This document shows, piece after piece, positions 55,630-64,000 of a stretch of 64,000 nucleotides of DNA (position 1 is its first letter; each line of letters opens with the position of its first letter). The notes beneath the pieces were generated by a model, which was not told the origin of the DNA, made no database searches, and saw only the letters and a list, made by a program, of their open reading frames with translations. The position numbers and the translations under genes are program-made. The DNA lies in NCBI GenBank assembly GCA_943788055.1, contig CALSOU010000009.1:108501-172500 (forward strand), in the 5' to 3' direction. This DNA is from an uncultured Saprospiraceae bacterium (GTDB taxonomy: Bacteria > Bacteroidota > Bacteroidia > Chitinophagales > Saprospiraceae).

Positions 55630-57627
55630 TTAGTATGATAATAATTTTTCTATCTGATCTTCTAACCTAAAACTAGCTAGGTACTCTTTTTCTAATTCTT
55701 TGGCAAAAGGAACTGGAGTATCTAGAGAAGCACATCGCAAAACTGGTCCATCGAGGTATTCGAAAAGGTGCTCACTAATGTAAGCGGATATTTCTCCTCC
55801 TATTCCCCCAACAAGACTATCTTCATGTAAAATGAGAACCTTGTTGGTCTTCTTTACGGAATTGCTAATTGCATCGTAATCTATAGGAGCTAATGACCGT
55901 AGATCGATAACCTCAATATCCTGATTCTTTGTCTTAACGAAGTCCATTGCCCATTGTACACCCATTCCGTAAGTGATGATTGTAGCTGCATTACCTTCGT
56001 TTACAACACTTGCTTGACCAATTTCTACAGTATAATAATTGGAAGGCACACTCGCAGATATATTCCTGTACATACCCTTATGCTCAAAAAATAATACTGG
56101 ATTCGGATCCTCAAAAGATGCTAACAATAATCCTTTTGCATCGTGAGGATTCGATGGATACACTACTTTAAGTCCAGGTGTGTGTGTAAACCAAGCTTCA
56201 TTGGTTTGGGAATGAAATGGTCCTGCTCCAACTCCTCCTCCGCAAGGCATTCTTACAACCATATTGACGGCATGTCCCCATCGGTAATGTAACTTAGCGG
56301 CATTATTTACTATTTGATTGAATCCGCAAGTCACAAAATCCGCAAATTGCATTTCAACCATTGATCGCATACCCTTGATGCTCAGTCCTACTCCTACTCC
56401 TAGAATAGCACTTTCACATAGTGGTGTATTTCTTACCCTATCTTTTCCATACTTTTCGACAAAACCATCTGTGATCTTAAAAACACCGCCATACTCAGCA
56501 ATATCTTGTCCCATCAAGATCAAATCGCTGTGTTTCCCCATCGCTTGATCTAGGCCTTCAGAGATTGCATCGATCATTCGTAAATCTTTACTTTCTTTTG
56601 AAATAGCATACTCATTGTATGTATGTTCTTTAAATAGATCTCGCTTCTCCAGTTCTAAATCTGCTGCTCTACTGGGAATTTTCTCCGCTTCAGCTAATGC
56701 TGAGTTAATTTCTTCCTTTATTTCTTTTCTATATTCTAAAATATCGTTTTCATTAATGATACGTTCGTCCAAAAGATACTTCTCGAAATTCACCAAAGGA
56801 TCTCGCTTTCCCCACTCATCCATTAAGTCTTGCGGAACGTATTTTGTACCTGAAGCCTCTTCATGACCTCTCATTCTAAAAGTCATACATTCAATAAGCA
56901 CTGGACGTGGCTTTTTGTGCAAGTCCTTGGCAACCTTTGATATTGTTTTATATACCTCAAGGATGTTGTTACCATCAATTTGATATGACTCTATTCCGTA
57001 GCCAATGCCTTTATCTGCTAAATTCTCACAATTATATTGATCCGAGGAAGGGGTTGACAATCCGTATCCATTATTCTCAATTACAAAAATCGTGGGTAGA
57101 TTCCAAACAGAAGCTACGTTCAATGCTTCGTGAAATTCTCCCTGACTCGTGCCACCTTCACCTGTAAAAGCCAAGGATACCCTCTTCTCTTTGTTTAATA
57201 AATGTGATAATCCTACTCCTGCGGCTAAGGACAGCTGCGGGCCGAGGTGACTAATCATGCCTACAATATTGTAATCCATCGCACCAAAATGAAAAGATCG
57301 ATCTCTTCCTTTTGTAAAACCAGGCAATTTACCTTGCCATTGACAGAAAAGATTTAGCAAGGGAATTTCCCTTGTCGTAAATACGCCAAGATTTCTATGC
57401 ATTGGAAAGATAACTTCATCCTTGTCCAAGGCTAAAGTGCACCCTACCGATATCGCTTCTTGACCAATGCCAGAGAACCATTTAGAAATTTTACCCTGTC
57501 TAAGAAGGATTAGCATCTTTTCCTCTATTAGTCGAGGGCGAAGCATTCCAGTATATAATTGCTTGAGTACCTTTTGTGACAACCGGCCAGAAGAGTACTC
57601 GATTGTCGAGGAAGCCAATTTTGGCAT
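55630..57627 (-). CDS. Alpha-keto acid dehydrogenase E1, fused alpha and beta subunits
   Basis: A 665-residue thiamine-dependent dehydrogenase in which the alpha part (about 1-325) and the beta part (about 340-665) form one chain. The thiamine site is GEGGTSQGEFHEALNV...VIENNGYGLSTP. The phosphorylation-loop-like RDRSFHFGAMDYN lies upstream, and the beta part begins near LRMIDAISEGLDQAM and ends with SLVGGIGGEISAYISEHLF. It probably acts in branched-chain keto-acid, pyruvate or acetoin oxidation together with E2 and E3 encoded elsewhere. The fused form is common in Bacteroidota. Substrate not readable. Confidence 0.92.
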   Translation of the reverse strand: MPKLASSTIEYSSGRLSQKVLKQLYTGMLRPRLIEEKMLILLRQGKISKWFSGIGQEAISVGCTLALDKDEVIFPMHRNLGVFTTREIPLLNLFCQWQGKLPGFTKGRDRSFHFGAMDYNIVGMISHLGPQLSLAAGVGLSHLLNKEKRVSLAFTGEGGTSQGEFHEALNVASVWNLPTIFVIENNGYGLSTPSSDQYNCENLADKGIGYGIESYQIDGNNILEVYKTISKVAKDLHKKPRPVLIECMTFRMRGHEEASGTKYVPQDLMDEWGKRDPLVNFEKYLLDERIINENDILEYRKEIKEEINSALAEAEKIPSRAADLELEKRDLFKEHTYNEYAISKESKDLRMIDAISEGLDQAMGKHSDLILMGQDIAEYGGVFKITDGFVEKYGKDRVRNTPLCESAILGVGVGLSIKGMRSMVEMQFADFVTCGFNQIVNNAAKLHYRWGHAVNMVVRMPCGGGVGAGPFHSQTNEAWFTHTPGLKVVYPSNPHDAKGLLLASFEDPNPVLFFEHKGMYRNISASVPSNYYTVEIGQASVVNEGNAATIITYGMGVQWAMDFVKTKNQDIEVIDLRSLAPIDYDAISNSVKKTNKVLILHEDSLVGGIGGEISAYISEHLFEYLDGPVLRCASLDTPVPFAKELEKEYLASFRLEDQIEKLLSY

Positions 57628-57844
57628 AAGAGCTTAGTTTTGAATTAATGTGTAAATATCCATGAAGCATGAAGACTAGTCAAACATCTAAGAGAATAAT
57701 TACAATAAAGAAATGTAAAACTTAGCGAATGCGAAGATAATTGTCCGCTGTTTTAACTAATATTTATTTTTTTTATCATTTTCCTCTTCTCCCAAGAACT
57801 AAATTCCTCCTAGTTGGTATAGTATGTAAACAAAAGCTTTCAAA

Positions 57845-58759
57845 ATGTCCTATTATAACTTCATGGTTTTCCTACTGTTTTTTAGTCTTTCGAGCTGTAG
57901 TTCTAGTCAAACAAATAGTCCAATAATAAAGGGCCCATCTAAAACAGTCTCGTTTGACGGATATTGGTATAATTCTAAAGCAGAAATATCAAGCTATCGA
58001 TTAGAGCAAGCGCGATATGGTGAAATTCATGAGGGTACTGCTACGTTGATCTTTGTTACTGAACCTTTCAATAGTTCAAAGCAAGTAAAATCAAACAATG
58101 CAATGTCGCCAAATGTAGTTAGCGCTTTGAAACTTAATCAAACGCGCAAATTTACTACAGGTATTTATCCTTACTCAACCTTAACCTCAACCTTTACCCC
58201 AGTTGACATTTCAGCTCCAACAAGTAGTTTGAAAGTGACAAATTCAGTTCAAGAATGGTGTGGACAAGTTTTCACCCAATTGAACAAGAAGAATGCTAAA
58301 TATGATATACAGTCATTCTCTTACTTTGAATCTGAAGGTGATTCTAAAAAAACAATATCAAGCGCTTTATTGGAAGATGAAATACTTAACCTAATCCGGA
58401 TCAATCCCAAAGGTCTTCCATCAGGAGAAATTGAGTGCATTCCGTCCCTCGTGTATGTCAATTTCGCTCACCAAGACTTACGTGCATATTCAGCTTCTGC
58501 TGAAATCGAAGATACCACAATTGATGGAATTGCCCTTACAGAATATAAAGTTCAATACAAACAACTTAATCGAGTCTTGAAAATTTATTTTGGGAAGCAA
58601 TTCCCATTCAAAATATATGGATGGGAAGAGGAGTATAGTAGCTATAATGGCAAGTCACTCAAAACAAAAGCTATAATAGAGAATACAGAATTAATCGACT
58701 ATTGGAATAAAAATAGTCTTGCAGATAGTATCTACTACCAAAAATTATTTGATTTCTAA
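57845..58759 (+). CDS. Lipoprotein of the family often mislabelled 'septum formation inhibitor Maf'
   Basis: A 304-residue lipoprotein. The signal peptide ends in FFSLSSCSSSQ (lipobox Cys). The domain is recognisable by YWYNSKAEISSYRLEQARYG, TLIFVTEPFN and SSVQEWCGQVFTQLN-like NSVQEWCGQVFTQLN. In databases, Bacteroidota members are often labelled as Maf septum-formation inhibitor, but there is no Maf nucleotide pyrophosphatase motif here, so that name should not be trusted. Function unknown; likely periplasmic or outer-membrane facing. It overlaps the convergent Crp gene by 4 bases. Confidence 0.75.
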   Translation: MSYYNFMVFLLFFSLSSCSSSQTNSPIIKGPSKTVSFDGYWYNSKAEISSYRLEQARYGEIHEGTATLIFVTEPFNSSKQVKSNNAMSPNVVSALKLNQTRKFTTGIYPYSTLTSTFTPVDISAPTSSLKVTNSVQEWCGQVFTQLNKKNAKYDIQSFSYFESEGDSKKTISSALLEDEILNLIRINPKGLPSGEIECIPSLVYVNFAHQDLRAYSASAEIEDTTIDGIALTEYKVQYKQLNRVLKIYFGKQFPFKIYGWEEEYSSYNGKSLKTKAIIENTELIDYWNKNSLADSIYYQKLFDF

Positions 58760-59502
58760 TTTGAATTTGCGGTTGCCTCAAGTTTAAGCTTTTCAAGATC
58801 GCGAACTAAGAGTCTTTTTCGGTTAAAAGCTATCAAATTCTTCGTACGTAGCTCATTGAGTACGGTTGTAACTGTTTGTCTAGAGGTAGCAGTAAGATTA
58901 GCTATTTCTTGGTGTGTAATAAATCTTCTGACAACATGTTCATAACCAACTCTTTCACCTTTCTTGTTAGTAAGATCTACTAAAAACTCTACAATTCTCG
59001 TTCTTGAATCCTTAAAAACAAGAGATTCCAGTCGCTCTTCCATTTCCAAAACACGATAACCCATAATCCGCATCATCAATAAACTCAATGAACTATGATC
59101 CTTGATCAACCCCTTCATTTCTTCGACTGTAAGAGCACAAACCTCTACATCTTCCATAGCAAAAGCAAAGTCCCTTCGATTCTCTTCTCCAACTAGCGAA
59201 AGTTCTCCAAATACTTCACCTGCCTCTAAAATAGCCTTCGTTATTTCTTTTCCATTATTGCTGTAGGCTCCAATCTTTACTCTTCCTGCTGATAAAAAGA
59301 AAACTTTATCGGAATCTTGTTCTGGCATATAGATGTAATCACCTTTCTTATATCCTGAGTGCTTATGAGTATCTAAGGCATCACCAAGTTTTTTGGGGCA
59401 AAGTAGAGTTGTCAAATCCACATTTTCTAGATACCAGATTTTTGATTGATCCATCGATTGACTATTAACATTGAACGAGTAATAATTTCTAGCTGCTCCC
59501 AT
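58756..59502 (-). CDS. Crp/Fnr-family transcriptional regulator
   Basis: A 248-residue regulator with an N-terminal cyclic-nucleotide-binding fold (about 30-150: GDYIYMPEQDSDKVFFLSAGRVKIG and AGEVFGELSLVGEENRRDFA) and a C-terminal winged helix (about 165-240) with recognition motif THQEIANLTATSRQTVTTVLNEL. No N-terminal cysteine cluster is present, so it is not an Fnr-type oxygen sensor. Family members in Bacteroidota respond to cyclic nucleotides or other signals. Targets unknown; it converges with the lipoprotein gene by a 4-base overlap. Confidence 0.92.
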   Translation of the reverse strand: MGAARNYYSFNVNSQSMDQSKIWYLENVDLTTLLCPKKLGDALDTHKHSGYKKGDYIYMPEQDSDKVFFLSAGRVKIGAYSNNGKEITKAILEAGEVFGELSLVGEENRRDFAFAMEDVEVCALTVEEMKGLIKDHSSLSLLMMRIMGYRVLEMEERLESLVFKDSRTRIVEFLVDLTNKKGERVGYEHVVRRFITHQEIANLTATSRQTVTTVLNELRTKNLIAFNRKRLLVRDLEKLKLEATANSN

Positions 59503-59600
59503 GACAAGATGATTTAGATTTAAATCAAGCTAATCAAAATTAAAACACAAACTATTCTTTTATAGTTTATGCAAAAAACAATTAACAGGTTGCCTATACA

Positions 59601-59684
59601 ATGAATCAAGAAGCTAATATCACTAAATCAAGAGAGAAAAAAACTCCAAAAAAAACTAAAAAGTCTTATAAACACTCTAACTAG
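59601..59684 (+). CDS. Candidate 27-residue Lys-rich peptide
   Basis: A short plus-strand frame from ATG 59601 to TAG 59684 that overlaps the last bases of dnaX on the other strand. It encodes a peptide about one-third lysine, with the sequence core SREKKTPKKTKKSYKH. Translation is unproven; the position in an AT-rich gap makes chance likely. Listed as a low-confidence candidate only. Confidence 0.2.
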   Translation: MNQEANITKSREKKTPKKTKKSYKHSN

Positions 59685-61575
59685 GCTCCAAATTAAACTT
59701 TTCTTGTAGCGACGATAGATTTGGATTCTTTTCTATCATTTGTATATATTTTTCTCTATCAGTCAGCTTTGCTTGAATGACCGGAGCCACATAGTCTGGG
59801 AACCTATCCTTATCTATGACTACAGGAATTGCAATATCTCTACGACTAAACTTTTCCCTTAAAAGATCCATAAGGATACTCTGTTGTGAAACTGACTCTT
59901 TTGCAATAACAGAGGGAACGTAGAAAGTTATAGCATCTTCATCAGCCTCTACATCCATCATCTTTAATATCTGCTGTATACTATTTGAATCATGTTGATC
60001 TGCATACTCCTGAACCACCTCAGATACAGTTTCTTTATTTATCGGGACACTAGCTTCGTTCAGCTTCTCCTCCTTACGAATCTTTGCTTCAAGACTATCA
60101 AACATATTTGAAGAAAGAATTGGCATATCGCCCATTGCTGCAATCTTATTCAATGCTTTCTTGGGACTCTTACTAATATCGAGCTGACTTTTGGGTTCTT
60201 CATTCCCCTCCATGCCTTGTCCCAAGGAACTTTCGGAAAGTGGATTTTCATCAACTGCTGACTTCTCCTTGTTTGCTTCTGGCTGCTGCAACGATTCATA
60301 ATCTGCCGATTCTGGCTGCGACTGAGTCTTCTTATTATCTTTTGAAGGTGCTTTATCTATCTTTCTTGATTCTGTAGTTAATTCCGATTTGGAAGAACTA
60401 GACTCAATAGCTCTTGAATTACTAGAATCGTTGGCTAGTTTAGTTTTTTTTTCCTCTAAAGAAGTATCTGAACTTTGAATCAGCCTTGACGCGTAGGTCA
60501 TTTTACTCAAAGCCACCTCTACATGCAGTCTTTTGTTTCTTGCCATAGGGTGATGAATATCACATTCATTAGCGATATTTAAGAAACTCATCAAAGTGGC
60601 TCGGCGCAGAAGGTTTGCTTGTTCGAGATATCTGCTTTTCAACGTTTCACCAACATCCAACAAAGTAATAGTTTCAGGAATTGAAAGCATTAGTAGATTT
60701 CTAAAATGCTCAGTAAGACCATGCATAAATTGATCTGCCTCAAATCCCTTATGCATCACGTCATCTACATCCAATAGAACATCTCCTAATCGTTCTAATA
60801 TAAGGTTGTCTGTTACACGAAAAAAGTAGTCGTAATCTAAGATATTAAGATTCTCTACTACATCTTTGTATGAAATATGCGAACCTGTGGAGCTAGCGAT
60901 TCTATCAAAAATCGAAAGCGCATCTCTCATTGCTCCGTCAGCTTTCTGTCCAATTATATGCAAAGCTTCAAAATCAGCGGTTTTGTTTTCTTTTTCTAGA
61001 ATATACTGTAGTTGAGGTACAATATCAGAAGGCTGTATTCTTTTGAAATCATATATCTGGCATCTCGATAGTATTGTAGGGAGAATTTTGTGCTTCTCGG
61101 TAGTCGCCATTATAAAAATAACATAGGGTGGTGGCTCCTCCAAAGTCTTCAAGAAGGCATTAAAAGCTGATTGAGAGAGCATGTGCACCTCATCAATAAT
61201 AAATATCTTATACTTTCCTGACTGAGGCTGTATTCGTACCTGATCAATCAACGACCGAATATTTTCCACAGAGTTATTAGAAGCAGCATCTAATTCAAGA
61301 ATATTGAAAGATCCGTTGTCTTCAAAAGACTGACATGAACTACACACTCCACAGGGTGTATGCTTATCGGTGGGATTCTCACAGTTCACTACCTTTGCCA
61401 ATATTCTAGCACATGTTGTCTTTCCTACACCTCTTGGCCCACAGAATAGGTAAGCATGAGCAATCTTTGATGATTGCAACGCTTTTTTGAGTGTATCTGA
61501 CACATGTTGTTGCCCAACCACTTCATCGAAAGTTTTTGGACGATATTTTCTAGCAGAAACAACGAAATTACTCAT
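59677..61575 (-). CDS. dnaX: DNA polymerase III subunit gamma/tau
   Basis: The clamp-loader ATPase that assembles beta clamps at replication forks. The N-terminal AAA+ domain (about 1-240) shows Walker A GPRGVGKTTCARILAK, the four-cysteine zinc motif CENPTDKHTPCGVCSSC and Walker B IIDEVHMLSQSAFNAFLKTLEE (DEVH). Domain III (about 240-370) follows, then a long low-complexity tail rich in Ser, Glu and Lys (about 370-480), and a tau-like C-terminus. Length (632) is normal for Bacteroidota. It lies just downstream of the rRNA genes, 158 bases from 5S rRNA. Confidence 0.95.
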   Translation of the reverse strand: MSNFVVSARKYRPKTFDEVVGQQHVSDTLKKALQSSKIAHAYLFCGPRGVGKTTCARILAKVVNCENPTDKHTPCGVCSSCQSFEDNGSFNILELDAASNNSVENIRSLIDQVRIQPQSGKYKIFIIDEVHMLSQSAFNAFLKTLEEPPPYVIFIMATTEKHKILPTILSRCQIYDFKRIQPSDIVPQLQYILEKENKTADFEALHIIGQKADGAMRDALSIFDRIASSTGSHISYKDVVENLNILDYDYFFRVTDNLILERLGDVLLDVDDVMHKGFEADQFMHGLTEHFRNLLMLSIPETITLLDVGETLKSRYLEQANLLRRATLMSFLNIANECDIHHPMARNKRLHVEVALSKMTYASRLIQSSDTSLEEKKTKLANDSSNSRAIESSSSKSELTTESRKIDKAPSKDNKKTQSQPESADYESLQQPEANKEKSAVDENPLSESSLGQGMEGNEEPKSQLDISKSPKKALNKIAAMGDMPILSSNMFDSLEAKIRKEEKLNEASVPINKETVSEVVQEYADQHDSNSIQQILKMMDVEADEDAITFYVPSVIAKESVSQQSILMDLLREKFSRRDIAIPVVIDKDRFPDYVAPVIQAKLTDREKYIQMIEKNPNLSSLQEKFNLEPS

Positions 61576-61675
61576 GATTTATACTTAGTGCGATGAGGAG
61601 ATAAAGGTACGAAACAAAAGCTAAAGAAGAGCTAAGGAATAGGTGATAAAGCGGGGTGGGTTGGGTTAGTTGGGG

Positions 61676-61716
61676 GAATAAAAAAAGCCTGACAAGAATG
61701 GTTACTTATCAGGCTT
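61676..61716 (-). terminator. Terminator of the rRNA operon
   Basis: On the minus strand the stem AAGCCTGA with TCAGGCTT, a 16-base loop, and a following T run. It lies about 18 bases past the 3' end of 5S rRNA. Confidence 0.85.
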
Positions 61717-61732
61717 AGAAAAAAATAAAAAA

Positions 61733-61843
61733 AAGGCGGCGACCTACTCTCCCAGGGGTTAACCAAGTACCATCGGCGCTGAAAGGCTTAACTTCTCTGT
61801 TCGGAATGGTAAGAGGTGGGTCCCTTTCGCTATAACCACCTAA
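61733..61843 (-). rRNA. rrf: 5S ribosomal RNA
   Basis: Read on the minus strand, about 111 bases carry the 5S signature: AGGTGG near the 5' end pairing with the CCGCC near the 3' end, and the conserved CCATTCCGAACAGAGAAG loop core and GCGCCGATGGTACTTGG. It follows 23S rRNA after a spacer of about 118 bases in the usual order. Ends are placed by pairing and are accurate to a few bases. Confidence 0.95.
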
Positions 61844-61961
61844 GTCTTTTGAAGGCTCACTAGGAGCTTCTATGTCTTAGATTATCAATCGAAAATTAAA
61901 AAAAACAGGTGGAAAGATTGAAAAATTAAATTATTAATATTGGAGAAAATAAATAAAAAAA

Positions 61962-64000
<2,039 letters not shown>

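Overview
The window reads as a chromosomal segment of a gliding-type Bacteroidota (Bacteroidetes). Supporting signs are a PorP/SprF-type type IX secretion (T9SS) protein at the left edge, a Kelch protein with a T9SS C-terminal sorting domain, Bacteroidota-specific families (DUF6427, DUF5606, DUF5916, the so-called Maf-like lipoprotein), promoters of the TTG-N20-TAnnTTTG kind, low GC and few Shine-Dalgarno sites. I cannot fix the order or genus from sequence alone.

Layout. 1-5.2 kb (minus): partial PorP/SprF, then RadC, an M14 carboxypeptidase-like protein and fumarylacetoacetase. 5.5-13.9 kb (plus): polysaccharide deacetylase, YkgJ-like cysteine cluster protein, SRPBCC/GyrI-like protein, gamma-carbonic anhydrase-like protein, LMW phosphatase, gyrB, a trans-sulfuration enzyme, a second SRPBCC-like protein and an SIS-domain sugar isomerase. 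14-25 kb (mostly minus): glycosyltransferase 2, a DksA-type zinc finger protein, a lipoprotein, a decayed T9SS cargo gene, panC, a GH113-like hydrolase, a Kelch protein, DsbD with a solo DsbD-alpha paralogue, and DUF6427. 25-35 kb (plus): polyprenyl synthase, sbcD-sbcC, tRNA-Val, a fused FAD/Fe-S oxidase and an OmpA-like lipoprotein. 35-46 kb: SulP transporter, a DUF5916 operon, tRNA-Met with a ruined GIY-YIG insertion, a YwaF-like protein, and an ECF sigma factor with a membrane/barrel partner. 46-64 kb (minus): PolX-like, QueG, PcrA/UvrD, three broken genes in a row, DUF5606, a fused E1 dehydrogenase, a Crp/Fnr regulator, dnaX, 5S rRNA and the 3' two-thirds of 23S rRNA.

Most of the window is housekeeping. 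The unusual content is gene decay and a small selfish element: (i) tRNA-Met followed by a frameshifted GIY-YIG endonuclease gene and then a second, damaged copy of the tRNA 3' end; (ii) three consecutive genes at 51.7-55.1 kb carrying at least six single-base frameshifts, all of the same sign, plus two in-frame stops; (iii) a short T9SS cargo gene with two in-frame stops; (iv) a PolX-family protein whose polymerase aspartates are replaced while its PHP phosphoesterase domain looks intact; (v) an ECF sigma factor overlapped by a protein that joins a short cytoplasmic segment and one membrane helix to a barrel-like domain. I found no CRISPR array, insertion sequence, prophage or clear defence island. 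No wholly new system is evident.
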